Shown here piece by piece: positions 54,528 through 63,405 of a stretch of 64,000 bases of DNA (the stretch's first letter is position 1; every line of letters begins with the position of its first letter). Location of the stretch: positions 2,790,001 to 2,854,000 of the forward strand of contig NZ_CP050831.1 of the NCBI RefSeq assembly GCF_012113595.1, read 5' to 3'. Origin of the DNA: Bacteroides faecium (GTDB lineage: Bacteria; Bacteroidota; Bacteroidia; Bacteroidales; Bacteroidaceae). Both the position numbers and the translations under genes were made by a program. The notes under the pieces were generated by a model. It saw only the letters and a list, made by a program, of their open reading frames with translations, did no database searches and had not been told where the DNA came from.

Positions 54528-55976
54528 TTAGTCCAATACGATAGGTTTGTACTTCGGTACTAATGCCTTCATGATTACCCAACCAACCAGGTAAGCTACG
54601 GCACAGATACAGAACATGATGAAATATCCGGCAGGCTTGCCTTCAAATCCCATAAATGTCATATGCGTTTCGTCAGCGTGAACAAACAGAAGACCTGCGC
54701 CAAACTGCATCAACATTGAACCTACGCCACCAGCCATACCACCGATACCTGTAATGGTTGCAATCGCCGATTTCGGGAACATATCACCTACGGTAGAGAA
54801 GATATTAGCCGACCATGACTGGTGGGCAGCGCCACCGATACCGATCAGGATAACAGGAAACCACGGAGAGAACGTACCCAACGGTTGTGCCAAAAGCACC
54901 ACCAACGGGAAGAACGCGAAAATCAACATCGCCTTCATACGTGCGGCATACGGATTCATCCCCGTCTTGTTGATAAAGATAGTCGGCAGTTTACCGCCGT
55001 AGATAGACAACATAGTCACTGCATAAAGCGTGAAAATCAATGCCATACCCAGACCGTCGGAAGTCTTGATGTCAAATTGCGTGTTCAGGTAAGACGGGGT
55101 CCAGAACAGGAAGAACCACCATACACCGTCCGTCATAAACTTACCGGCGGCAAAAGCCCATGTCTGCTTGTAAGTGAAGCACTGAAGGAAAGACATTTTC
55201 TTTTCATCTTTCTCTTCAACAACTACCTGAGAAGCACCTTCTTCGTATTTATCCTGTTCGATATAATCCAATTCGGCTTTGTTGACGTGCTTGCTCTTCG
55301 ACGGGGCATCATACATGAATACCCACATACCCATCCAGATGAAACCGAGCGCACCGATAACGATAAATGCCATTTCCCATCCCCATGCTTTCGCAATCAG
55401 CGGAATGGAAACCGGAGCAATCAAGGCACCGATAGAAGCACCCGCGTTGAAAATGGAAGTAGCGTAAGCGCGGTCTTTCTTGGGGAAGTATTCAGCCGTT
55501 ACTTTGATGGCAGCCGGGAAGTTACCTGCTTCACCGAGAGCCAGGATACAGCGTGCGGCAAGGAAACAGTACATACTTACGGTGGCCAGCACCACTACTA
55601 CGTCACCTGTAGCAGCCATTAGTTCGGCTGCGCTGTGCAGACCTACATACTGTTCGGTTACGATTCCGCAAAGGGCGTGCATACAAGCACCTGCCGACCA
55701 TACGCCGATTGCCCAGAGATACCCTTTCTTCGTGCCCATCCAGTCGATAAAGCGGCCGGCGAACAACATACATATTGCATATACAATAGAAAAAACGGAA
55801 GTAATCGTACCGTAGTGAACTTCGTTCCAATGAAATTCCGGTTTGATAAACTCGTCCCAGGTAAGGGAAAGTACCTGGCGGTCGAGATAGTTAACTGTAG
55901 TAGCAAAGAATAGCATAGCACAGATGGTCCATCTGTAGTTTGTCATTTTCTCGCCTGTTTTTTGAAATGCATTCAT
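54528..55976 (-). CDS. MFS transporter, hexuronate (ExuT-like) family
   Basis: The product has 482 residues from the chosen start MNAFQKTGEKMTNYRW; an in-frame start 36 bp upstream only adds polar residues. There are twelve transmembrane segments. The first is followed by NYLDRQVLSLTWDEF, typical of the anion:cation symporter family (ExuT, GudP). A long cytoplasmic loop (about 215-265) is highly charged. Members import hexuronates such as galacturonate and glucuronate with protons. Downstream of kduI in the same direction, it fits pectin-uronate uptake. The exact sugar is inferred. Confidence 0.88.
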   Translation of the reverse strand: MNAFQKTGEKMTNYRWTICAMLFFATTVNYLDRQVLSLTWDEFIKPEFHWNEVHYGTITSVFSIVYAICMLFAGRFIDWMGTKKGYLWAIGVWSAGACMHALCGIVTEQYVGLHSAAELMAATGDVVVVLATVSMYCFLAARCILALGEAGNFPAAIKVTAEYFPKKDRAYATSIFNAGASIGALIAPVSIPLIAKAWGWEMAFIVIGALGFIWMGMWVFMYDAPSKSKHVNKAELDYIEQDKYEEGASQVVVEEKDEKKMSFLQCFTYKQTWAFAAGKFMTDGVWWFFLFWTPSYLNTQFDIKTSDGLGMALIFTLYAVTMLSIYGGKLPTIFINKTGMNPYAARMKAMLIFAFFPLVVLLAQPLGTFSPWFPVILIGIGGAAHQSWSANIFSTVGDMFPKSAIATITGIGGMAGGVGSMLMQFGAGLLFVHADETHMTFMGFEGKPAGYFIMFCICAVAYLVGWVIMKALVPKYKPIVLD

Positions 55977-56160
55977 GATAATGGATTTAAATAGATTTTG
56001 ATTCGTTGACAAAGGTCGGGATTTCGACTGGATTTTATTTGTAAAAATTGGTCGAATTCATGTATTATTCGTTACATTATGTATGCTATTTGTTTCAAAG
56101 GATATATTTATCGTCTCATAACGCATCTAGTCTGTAACGTCGGGGGTTGTGTTGAAATGC

Positions 56161-56226
56161 ATAAAACCCGGAAAACTTCATCCCTTCTCCCGCTGGGGGG
56201 AAAGGATGAAGTTTCTCGGATTTTAT
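56161..56226 (-). other. Long hairpin between kduI and the MFS gene
   Basis: Arms 56161-56183 and 56204-56226 match at 20 of 23 positions around a C/G-rich loop. It lies 26 bp past the kduI stop, with T-richness on either side (TTTTAT). It may partly terminate transcription and lower MFS expression. The remaining gap to the MFS start shows no clear promoter. Confidence 0.55.
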
Positions 56227-56252
56227 ATATGTGATGCAGAGCTGCGCAACGA

Positions 56253-57173
56253 TTAGCGCATTTCTGTATATTTGAGCTTGTCCATATCTCCGTAGTCGAG
56301 GTTTTCACCAGCCATACCCCAGATGAACATATAGTTGCTTGTTCCGGCAGCAGCGTGGATAGACCATTCCGGTGACATGATAGCCTGTTCGTTCTGCATC
56401 CATACGATGCGTTCTTCCTGAGGTTCACCCATGAAGTGGCAGATAGCGTTGCCTTCCGGTACGTTGAAATAGAAGTAGGCTTCCACACGACGGCTGTGAG
56501 TATGAGCCGGCATTGTGTTCCATACGCTACCCGGTTTCAGTTCAGTCAATCCCATTTGCAGTTGGCAAGGACCTTCTTCGAGTACATTGTTCACAATCAA
56601 CTGGTTGATAACGCGGTCGTTACTTTCTTCCATCTTTCCTGCAGCGAAAGAGTTAGCTTTCAGAGAACCTTTGCGTCCGTCGATAGTAATCAACTGAGTC
56701 TTGTATTCCTTGTGAGCAGTAGCCGAATTGATATAGAACTTGGCAGGATTGCTTGAATCTTTGCTTTTGAAAGTCACTTTCTGCTTGCCTCTACCTACGT
56801 ACAGGGCATCTTTGAATTTCAGTGTATATTCCTTTCCGTCAACAGTTACGATACCTTCGCCACCAATGTTGATAACACCCAGTTCGCGACGTTCCAGGAA
56901 GAATTTAGCTTTCAGCGGGTCGATAGTTTCCAGTACCAGTTCCTTCGTTGCGGGTACAGCGCCACCGAAGATAAGGCGGTCGTACATAGAATAAGTAAGG
57001 TTGATTTCGTTCGGAACCATTACTTTTTCCATCAGGAAGCTACTACGCAGGCGGTTTGTATCATACGTTTTCACGTCTTGCGGACTGCAAGCCACTTGCA
57101 TCTTGTAATTCACCTGGGCAGAAGCAGACATAGCTGCGATGCCCAACATCATTGCAATTGCTAATTTTTTCAT
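56253..57173 (-). CDS. kduI: 4-Deoxy-L-threo-5-hexosulose-uronate ketol-isomerase (KduI) with signal peptide
   Basis: The 306-residue product matches KduI (E. coli 278) over most of its length: KAKFFLERRELGVINIGGEG, then a metal site with HTH and E in PAHTHSRRVEAYFYF and a further histidine in PEWSIHAAAGTSNY. KduI isomerises 5-keto-4-deoxyuronate to 2,5-diketo-3-deoxygluconate. The extra N-terminus (KKLAIAMMLGIAAMSASAQ) is a clean signal peptide, so this enzyme is predicted periplasmic, unlike the usual cytoplasmic form. It lies between the PTS IIC gene and the MFS gene in one direction. Confidence 0.88.
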   Translation of the reverse strand: MKKLAIAMMLGIAAMSASAQVNYKMQVACSPQDVKTYDTNRLRSSFLMEKVMVPNEINLTYSMYDRLIFGGAVPATKELVLETIDPLKAKFFLERRELGVINIGGEGIVTVDGKEYTLKFKDALYVGRGKQKVTFKSKDSSNPAKFYINSATAHKEYKTQLITIDGRKGSLKANSFAAGKMEESNDRVINQLIVNNVLEEGPCQLQMGLTELKPGSVWNTMPAHTHSRRVEAYFYFNVPEGNAICHFMGEPQEERIVWMQNEQAIMSPEWSIHAAAGTSNYMFIWGMAGENLDYGDMDKLKYTEMR

Positions 57174-57236
57174 CTTTCGAATTTTTATTTGGATTATATA
57201 TTATATACTATTTATTCTCATTCACGGGTTTTCTAC

Positions 57237-58643
57237 TTATTCCTTATTACTGTTCAATGCATTCTTAGCATCGTTTCTAGTCATGCGGATGCGGTTGTAG
57301 ATTGCCATTCCGAGTGCGAGTACCACGAGGATGGCAGGGCCGATAATCTTCAGACTGTAAGTCAGGTGGAAGATACCCCAGCAGAAAAGACTGGAAGCAA
57401 AGTCGAGCGCGCCGCCTTCAAAGCCAGCAGGAATATTCACTGTCGGGTCGCCCGTAGCGGCATATACGTCTTTGGCAGCCAGCGTGAAGAATCCCGCCAG
57501 TTCTGTTACGAAATACAGACCTACGATTAATGCTACCAGACCGATAATGAATGACTTCACTACATTACCTTTCGTAATAGGCAGAATCATCGGGAACAAG
57601 TAGAACATACCTGCCAGAGAAGCCAGCGGTAAGAAACGGTTGCCCGGAAGGATAACTGCAAGGAAAATAGTGACAGGAATCAGAAGCAGTGAAACCACCA
57701 GCGTAGTCGGATGACCGATTACCAATGCGGGACTCATACCGATGCTCAGACCGGTGTTGCTCTTATATTTTTTAGCGATAAGCTCGCGGGTAGCGTCAGA
57801 GATAGGTTTCAAGCCTTCGATGAAAAGACTCGTGATACGGGGAATCAATTCCATTACCGCACCCATCTTGATACCCAGTCCGAGGATACTCGGAATACTG
57901 TCTACCACTTCTTTCCAGCTACCGCAGCCCAATGCTCCGATACCGCAACCGATTACGATACCCAAAAACAGTGGTTCACCCATCAGCCCGAATTTCTTTT
58001 TTAATCCTTCAGAGTCGATGTTCAGTTTATCGAATCCTGGAATCATGTCGAGCAGTTTATTGATAACGATAGCGAAAGGAACGAAACTTTGGCAGAACGG
58101 TTGAGGAATAGAGATACCGTCCATTTTATCATAGAACTTCTGAAAAGCGGGAGCAGTCATATCAGCCATTACCAGCGTGATGATGTAGCAGATGATAGCA
58201 GCGAAGAATCCCCAGTAGATATTGTCGGAAGCAAAGTACACGATAGCACCGATAAATGCGAAGTGCCAGTAGTTCCAAAGGTCGATATTGACGGTACGGG
58301 TTGTTTTGGTAAGCAACATTAATAAGTTAACTCCCAGACAAACAGGGATAATGAAAGCACCGACCGAAGTATTGTAGGCTACCGCCGCAGCAGAAGGCCA
58401 CCCCATGTCGAAAATACCCAATTCCAATCCGTAGATTTCTACCATTTTACTCAGCGCCGGACCCAGACTGCTGGTAAGCAATGCCGTCACTACTGATAAA
58501 CCAACGAAACCGACACCAACCAACAAACCGCTTTTGAGCGCTTTGGGAAGTTTAATACCGATACATACTCCTAAAATCGTGAAAATGATTGGCATCATTA
58601 CTGCCGCCCCAAGACCGATAATGTACTTAAAAACTTCTTCCAT
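57237..58643 (-). CDS. PTS galactitol-type IIC (EIIC-GAT) membrane protein, orphan
   Basis: This 468-residue protein has about 10-12 transmembrane segments and matches the galactitol family IIC: FDMGWPSAAAVAYNTSVGAF, MGEPLFLGIVIGCGIGAL and GMSPALVIGHPT. No IIA, IIB, HPr or EI gene is in the window, and Bacteroides are generally considered to lack a working sugar PTS. It may therefore act as a non-phosphorylating permease. It is the first gene of the IIC-kduI-MFS set, with a good promoter. Uronate or deoxyketuronate transport is inferred from context. Confidence 0.8.
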   Translation of the reverse strand: MEEVFKYIIGLGAAVMMPIIFTILGVCIGIKLPKALKSGLLVGVGFVGLSVVTALLTSSLGPALSKMVEIYGLELGIFDMGWPSAAAVAYNTSVGAFIIPVCLGVNLLMLLTKTTRTVNIDLWNYWHFAFIGAIVYFASDNIYWGFFAAIICYIITLVMADMTAPAFQKFYDKMDGISIPQPFCQSFVPFAIVINKLLDMIPGFDKLNIDSEGLKKKFGLMGEPLFLGIVIGCGIGALGCGSWKEVVDSIPSILGLGIKMGAVMELIPRITSLFIEGLKPISDATRELIAKKYKSNTGLSIGMSPALVIGHPTTLVVSLLLIPVTIFLAVILPGNRFLPLASLAGMFYLFPMILPITKGNVVKSFIIGLVALIVGLYFVTELAGFFTLAAKDVYAATGDPTVNIPAGFEGGALDFASSLFCWGIFHLTYSLKIIGPAILVVLALGMAIYNRIRMTRNDAKNALNSNKE

Positions 58644-58718
58644 TCTGTTCTATTTTTTCTCTGTTTTAAATGATAAATAACTGTGTTTCCCCCAGAGGGT
58701 ATTAGTTGTAAACCGTGC

Positions 58719-58750
58719 CAAAAGTACGACCTTTTCCGCTTTCTTCCAAA
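58719..58750 (-). promoter_or_regulatory. Bacteroides-type promoter of the IIC-kduI-MFS unit
   Basis: Minus strand TTTG (58750-58747), 20-bp spacer, TACTTTTG (58726-58719). This fits the consensus exactly. The leader is about 70 nt. Confidence 0.7.
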
Positions 58751-58779
58751 ACGAAACTATTAATTTATTAGATATTGCA

Positions 58780-58799
58780 TCAAAAATGGACATTTTTGA
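58780..58799. promoter_or_regulatory. Perfect palindrome, candidate operator
   Basis: TCAAAAATG, GA, CATTTTTGA is a perfect 9-bp dyad in the divergent spacer, 30 bp upstream of the minus-strand -33 box. Its size suits a dimeric regulator. Confidence 0.45.
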
Positions 58800-58840
58800 C
58801 GTTTACGTGCACAAAATTAGTCGTTTCCGTGCACGAAAAA
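58800..58840. promoter_or_regulatory. Direct repeat, candidate regulator site
   Basis: CGTTTACGTGCACAAAA (58800-58816) and CGTTTCCGTGCACGAAAA (58822-58839) repeat with a 22-bp step, about two helix turns, in the divergent pectin spacer. GTGCAC is palindromic inside each. Direct repeats are typical for hybrid two-component or AraC sites in Bacteroides. Confidence 0.5.
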
Positions 58841-58945
58841 CAAAAAATGCACCTACTTGATTAAAAAATCCAACTGGCTTTAGCGGAAAAACACTACTTT
58901 CGTACCGTGAAAGACTCGTATGTTTAATCCTTAAAATAACAAACC

Positions 58946-60145
58946 ATGAGACGAACTCTTTTTTCTAAATTTTTTATATTGACTCTGTTGGTCATAATTG
59001 CCCTTCCGGCATCCTCTCAACGGGTGGACAGCAAGCTGCCCTGGTCTGTGCGGCTGACTGAATCGGAGATGATTCGCTATCCCGAATCCTGGCAACTCGA
59101 CTTCCAGCCGAAGTTGAAGTGGGATTATTGCCACGGACTGGAATTGGGAGCCATGCTCGACGTTTACGATACGTATGGCGACAAGAAAATTCGCGATTAT
59201 GCCATCGCGTACGCAGATACGATGGTGCACGATGACGGAACGATTACCGCTTATAAATTAACCGATTACAGTCTCGACCGCATCAACTCCGGAAAGATTC
59301 TTTTCCGTATCTATGAGCAGACGAAGAATCCTAAATATAAGAAAGCGCTCGATTTGCTTTACAGCCAGTTCGCGGGACAGCCCCGTAATGCGGACGGCGG
59401 TTTCTGGCACAAGAAGATTTACCCGCATCAGATGTGGCTGGACGGACTTTACATGGGTGCTCCTTTTTATGCGGAATATGCGTTCCGCAACAATCTTCCG
59501 CAGGACTATGCAGATGTAATCAATCAATTTATCACTTCTGCCCGTCATACATACGACCCCAAAAACGGTCTGTACCGTCACGCTGCCGATGTAAGCCGCA
59601 CCGAACGCTGGGCAGACCCGGTGACCGGACAGTCCAAACACAGTTGGGGACGTGCTATGGGATGGTATGCCATGGCTTTGGTGGATGTCTTGGAATTTAT
59701 CCCGAAGCATGAAGCCGGAAGAGATTCCCTGCTCGCTATTCTGGATAACATTGCCGTTCAAGTGAAGAAACTGCAAGACCCGAAGACCGGCGGATGGTAT
59801 CAAGTGCTCGACAAGAGCGGTGAGAAAGGGAATTATCTCGAATCATCCTGTTCCGCCATGTTTGTTTATTCCTTATTCAAGGCAGTCCGTTTGGGATATA
59901 TTGATAAGTCTTACCTCGATGTGGCGTTGAAAGGATACAACGGTTTTCTGGAAAACTTTATCGAAGTGGATAAAAACGGATTGGTGACCATCACCAAAGC
60001 CTGTGCCGTAGCCGGACTGGGCGGAAAGGTGTACCGTTCCGGTGATTATGAGTATTATATCAACGAAACTATCCGCAATAACGACCCCAAAGCAGTAGGG
60101 CCTTTTATCATGGCTAGCTTGGAATACGAACGCTTACAAAAATAA
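58946..60145 (+). CDS. GH105 unsaturated rhamnogalacturonyl/uronyl hydrolase
   Basis: The product has 399 residues with a signal peptide (about 1-25, ending PASSQ). The body is an alpha/alpha-barrel typical of YteR/YesR: DYCHGLELGAMLDVYDTYGD, MWLDGLYMGAPFYAEYA, whose aspartate is the catalytic candidate, HSWGRAMGWYAMALVDV and YLESSCSAMFVYSLFKA. GH105 enzymes remove the unsaturated uronic acid left by pectin lyases. It starts the plus-strand pectin unit; the next gene follows after 9 bp. A -7-like TACTTTCG at about 58896 lies upstream, one mismatch from consensus. Confidence 0.92.
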   Translation: MRRTLFSKFFILTLLVIIALPASSQRVDSKLPWSVRLTESEMIRYPESWQLDFQPKLKWDYCHGLELGAMLDVYDTYGDKKIRDYAIAYADTMVHDDGTITAYKLTDYSLDRINSGKILFRIYEQTKNPKYKKALDLLYSQFAGQPRNADGGFWHKKIYPHQMWLDGLYMGAPFYAEYAFRNNLPQDYADVINQFITSARHTYDPKNGLYRHAADVSRTERWADPVTGQSKHSWGRAMGWYAMALVDVLEFIPKHEAGRDSLLAILDNIAVQVKKLQDPKTGGWYQVLDKSGEKGNYLESSCSAMFVYSLFKAVRLGYIDKSYLDVALKGYNGFLENFIEVDKNGLVTITKACAVAGLGGKVYRSGDYEYYINETIRNNDPKAVGPFIMASLEYERLQK

Positions 60146-60154
60146 TTTCTATCG

Positions 60155-61126
60155 ATGAAAAGGGCATTTTTTAAAGGAATGATGTTGTTTCTCCTGCTTG
60201 CTGCGGGGGGGGCATCGGTCTATTCGCAACAACAGCAACGCAAAGATACGTTAGTAGTGACACGCGACGGGACAGGAGATTACCGGAATATTCAGGAAGC
60301 AGTGGAAGCCGTCCGCGCTTTTATGGACTACACGGTGACTATTTATATAAAGAATGGCACGTACAAAGAAAAACTGGTGATTCCCTCTTGGGTGAAGAAC
60401 GTGCAGTTGGTGGGTGAGAGTGCTGAAAAGACGATTATCACGTATGATGACCATGCCAATATCAACAAAATGGGAACATTCCGCACCTATACCGTCAAGG
60501 TGGAAGGCAATGACATCACTTTCAAAGACCTGACGATTGAGAATAATGCGGCTCCTTTGGGGCAGGCAGTGGCCCTTCACACCGAAGGCGACCGGCTGAT
60601 GTTCGTCAATTGCCGCTTCCTCGGCAATCAGGATACTATCTATACAGGTTCGGAAGGAGCCCGTCTTTTATTCACCAACTGCTATATAGAAGGTACTACC
60701 GACTTTATTTTCGGTCCTTCCACGGCACTTTTTGAGTATTGCGAACTGCATAGCAAACGTGATTCGTATATCACCGCCGCTTCGACTCCTCAAAATGAAG
60801 AGTTCGGCTATGTCTTCAAAAACTGTAAACTGACCGCTGCTCCGGGAGTGAAAAAGGTATATTTAGGTCGCCCTTGGCGTCCTTACGCCGCCACGGTGTT
60901 CATTAATTGTGAGTTTGGCGGTCATATCCGTCCCGAAGGATGGCATAACTGGAAGAATCCGGAGAATGAAAAGACAGCTCGTTATGCGGAATTTGGAAAT
61001 ACAGGCGAAGGTGCAGGTACATCGGGACGTGTAGCATGGGGGAAACAGCTCACAAAAAAGGAAGTATTGAGGTGCACACCGGAGAATATCTTTAAAGAAA
61101 GCAGTAACTGGTATCCTTATAAGTAG
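60155..61126 (+). CDS. Pectin methylesterase, CE8
   Basis: The product has 323 residues with a signal peptide (about 1-25, ending VYSQQQ). It forms a right-handed beta-helix with the catalytic CE8 blocks: GQAVALHTEG, NQDTIYTG, GTTDFIFGPSTALFE and YLGRPWRPYA. These carry the glutamine, two aspartates and arginine of the active site. It removes methyl groups from homogalacturonan so that lyases and hydrolases can act. It follows the GH105 gene by 9 bp and is surely co-transcribed. Length is standard for bacterial CE8. Confidence 0.94.
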   Translation: MKRAFFKGMMLFLLLAAGGASVYSQQQQRKDTLVVTRDGTGDYRNIQEAVEAVRAFMDYTVTIYIKNGTYKEKLVIPSWVKNVQLVGESAEKTIITYDDHANINKMGTFRTYTVKVEGNDITFKDLTIENNAAPLGQAVALHTEGDRLMFVNCRFLGNQDTIYTGSEGARLLFTNCYIEGTTDFIFGPSTALFEYCELHSKRDSYITAASTPQNEEFGYVFKNCKLTAAPGVKKVYLGRPWRPYAATVFINCEFGGHIRPEGWHNWKNPENEKTARYAEFGNTGEGAGTSGRVAWGKQLTKKEVLRCTPENIFKESSNWYPYK

Positions 61127-61201
61127 AAACATTAGCGCTTCTGATAGGTTCTACGCTACGAAATATTTGTTTACGGACAAGAATCCATTGGTTTCATTAC
61201 T

Positions 61202-61416
61202 TGGAACTGTTGTTTCCATTACTTGAAACTAGAGTTTCTTCAGCGTGAAACTTTAGTTTCTATTGCTTGAAACCAAAGTTTCTGTTGCTTGAAACTAAAG
61301 TTTCATCAGTAGGAAACTAAAGTTTCTGACGCTTGAAACTAATAGTTTCAAAGCAGGAAACGAAGTGTTTCGAGCCTTGAAATACTTTGTTTCAAGGCAT
61401 TGAACACTTTGTTCCG
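61202..61416. repeat. 22-bp-period array of GAAAC/GTTTC palindromes (longest copy)
   Basis: GAAAC (GAAAT in the last) begins at 61225, 61247, 61269, 61291, 61313, 61335, 61357 and 61379: eight units at exactly 22 bp, with degenerate units at both ends. Inner bases vary (TAGA, TTTA, CAAA, TAAA, TAATA, GAAGT). This fills most of the 514-bp gap 61127-61640. Confidence 0.9.
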
Positions 61417-61499
61417 ATAAGGATAAGCAAACTTGGATACGAGAGAAATGTTGCTTCCGGTAGCTTTTGGAAATAAAGAAATAAAGAAGGTTGGGAAGC

Positions 61500-61597
61500 G
61501 GTGATAGGTGATAGGTTGGGTGATAGGTTGAAAAACAACCTATCACCGCTTGAAAAGCCGATGAATAGGGCGTTTGATGGATGCCGGTGATAGGTGA
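61500..61597. repeat. Heptamer repeat with inverted copy (GTGATAG)
   Basis: GTGATAG starts at 61501, 61508 and 61520; the inverted CTATCAC lies at 61540 and another direct copy at 61587. Arms around 61519-61547 form a hairpin. It lies 45 bp before the CE12-CE8 gene and after the 22-bp array. Confidence 0.75.
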
Positions 61598-61640
61598 AAG
61601 AGAAAAATGATTTTTTGTTATAGAGTGTAGTATAAAGAAA

Positions 61641-63380
61641 ATGAAAGAAAATAGAAGTAAATTAGTACTGTTGTTGGCAGTCGCCTTTGTTCTCTGCTCT
61701 GCATTTCGCGCGGACAAACCTGTCGTAACTATCTTTATGATAGGGGATTCGACTATGGCTAACAAGAAGTTGGACGGTGGAAATCCTGAACGTGGCTGGG
61801 GAATGGTACTTCCCGGATTTTTCTCTGAAGACATAAAGATAGACAATCATGCTGCCAACGGACGCAGTTCCAAGAGTTTTATTACCGAAGGACGTTGGGC
61901 AAAAGTCATCTCCAAAGTGAAGAAAGGCGATTATGTCTTTATCCAGTTCGGGCATAATGATGAAAAAGCGGATTCTACCCGCCACACCGAGCCGGGAACT
62001 ACTTTCGATGACAATCTCCGCCGTTATGTAAACGAAACCCGTGCGAAAGGCGGCATCCCCGTATTGTTCAATTCTATCGTCCGCCGTAACTTTGTCCAAC
62101 CGCAAGATGCTTCCATCACTAAGGATATCCGCCGGACACCGGGGGAAAAAGAGCAACCCAAAGAAGGGACGGTCTTGTTCGATACGCATGGAACTTATTT
62201 GGATTCCCCCCGCAATGTAGCGAAAGAACTCGGAGTCGTATTTATTGATATGAACAAAATCACTCACGACTTGGTGCAAGAGCTTGGACCGGTAGAATCG
62301 AAAAAGCTTTTTATGTTTGTCGCCCCTAATCAGATTCCCGCTTTCCCGAAAGGTCGTGAAGACAATACCCACTTGAATACCTACGGAGCGCGAACCATCG
62401 CAGGCCTGGCTGTTGATGCCATCGGCAAGGAAATTCCCGAACTGGCAAAATATATCCGTCATTACGATTATGTGGTAGCCCAAGACGGTAGCGGTGATTT
62501 CTTTACCGTGCAGGAAGCAATCAATGCCGTCCCCGACTTCCGTAAAAATATCCGTAGCACGATTCTCGTTCGCAAAGGCACTTATAAAGAAAAGATTATC
62601 ATCCCTGAAAGTAAGATTAACATCTCCTTGATAGGAGAAGACGGCGCAGTACTGACTAATGACGATTTCGCCAATAAGAAAAACGTATTCGGTGAAAACA
62701 TGGGAACTTCCGGTTCGTCCAGTTGCTATATCTATGCCCCGGACTTTTATGCGGAAAATATCACATTCGAAAACTCATCCGGTCCTGTAGGACAAGCCGT
62801 CGCATGCTTTGTTTCTGCCGACCGTGCATTTTTCAAGAATTGCCGTTTCTTAGGCTTCCAGGATACTCTTTACACTTACAGCAAACAAAGCCGTCAATAT
62901 TACGAGGACTGCTACATCGAAGGAACCGTCGATTTTATCTTCGGCTGGTCTACCGCTGTTTTCAACCGCTGCCATATTCACAGCAAGCGTGACGGCTATG
63001 TGACTGCTCCCTCTACCGACAAAGGGAAAAAGTACGGCTATGTCTTTTACGACTGCAAGCTCACCGCAGAACCGGAAGCCACAAAAGTATATCTTTCCCG
63101 TCCCTGGCGTCCGTATGCCCAAGCCGTATTTATCCGTTGTGAACTGGGAAAACACATTCTTCCCGAAGGTTGGAACAACTGGGGCAAAAAGGAAAACGAG
63201 AAAACTGCCTTTTACGCCGAATATGAGAGCCGTGGCGAGGGAGCCAATCCTAAAGCGCGTGCTGCCTTCTCCCGTCAGTTGAAGAATCTGAAAGGATATG
63301 GGATAAAAACAGTTCTGGCAGGAGATGATGGTTGGAATCCGGTAGAAGATGGAAATAAGTTGTTGGATGTAAAACGTTGA
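61641..63380 (+). CDS. Two-domain pectin esterase: CE12-like acetylesterase plus CE8 methylesterase
   Basis: The product has 579 residues with a signal peptide (about 1-25). Residues about 28-270 form an SGNH hydrolase of the rhamnogalacturonan acetylesterase type: GDSTMANK (catalytic serine), AANGRSSKSF, FGHNDE and the DNTHLNTYGA block with Asp and His. Residues about 280-570 are CE8: GQAVACFVSA, FQDTLYTYSK, GTVDFIFGWSTAVF and YLSRPWRPYA. Both domains look intact. The enzyme would strip acetyl and methyl groups from the same pectin. It is separated from CE8 by a repeat-filled spacer, so it may have its own promoter. Confidence 0.93.
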   Translation: MKENRSKLVLLLAVAFVLCSAFRADKPVVTIFMIGDSTMANKKLDGGNPERGWGMVLPGFFSEDIKIDNHAANGRSSKSFITEGRWAKVISKVKKGDYVFIQFGHNDEKADSTRHTEPGTTFDDNLRRYVNETRAKGGIPVLFNSIVRRNFVQPQDASITKDIRRTPGEKEQPKEGTVLFDTHGTYLDSPRNVAKELGVVFIDMNKITHDLVQELGPVESKKLFMFVAPNQIPAFPKGREDNTHLNTYGARTIAGLAVDAIGKEIPELAKYIRHYDYVVAQDGSGDFFTVQEAINAVPDFRKNIRSTILVRKGTYKEKIIIPESKINISLIGEDGAVLTNDDFANKKNVFGENMGTSGSSSCYIYAPDFYAENITFENSSGPVGQAVACFVSADRAFFKNCRFLGFQDTLYTYSKQSRQYYEDCYIEGTVDFIFGWSTAVFNRCHIHSKRDGYVTAPSTDKGKKYGYVFYDCKLTAEPEATKVYLSRPWRPYAQAVFIRCELGKHILPEGWNNWGKKENEKTAFYAEYESRGEGANPKARAAFSRQLKNLKGYGIKTVLAGDDGWNPVEDGNKLLDVKR

Positions 63381-63405
63381 CTGTGCTATGAGTTTGGCAG
63401 TACGT

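Noticed and set aside
61202..61416. 22-bp arrays as CRISPR arrays
   Set aside because: There is no conserved repeat alternating with unique spacers of ~30 bp, the whole unit is only 22 bp, and no cas gene is present.
58946..63380. A complete polysaccharide utilisation locus
   Set aside because: No susC/susD pair is present in this block. It is a pectin-enzyme and uronate cluster that may rely on import genes elsewhere.
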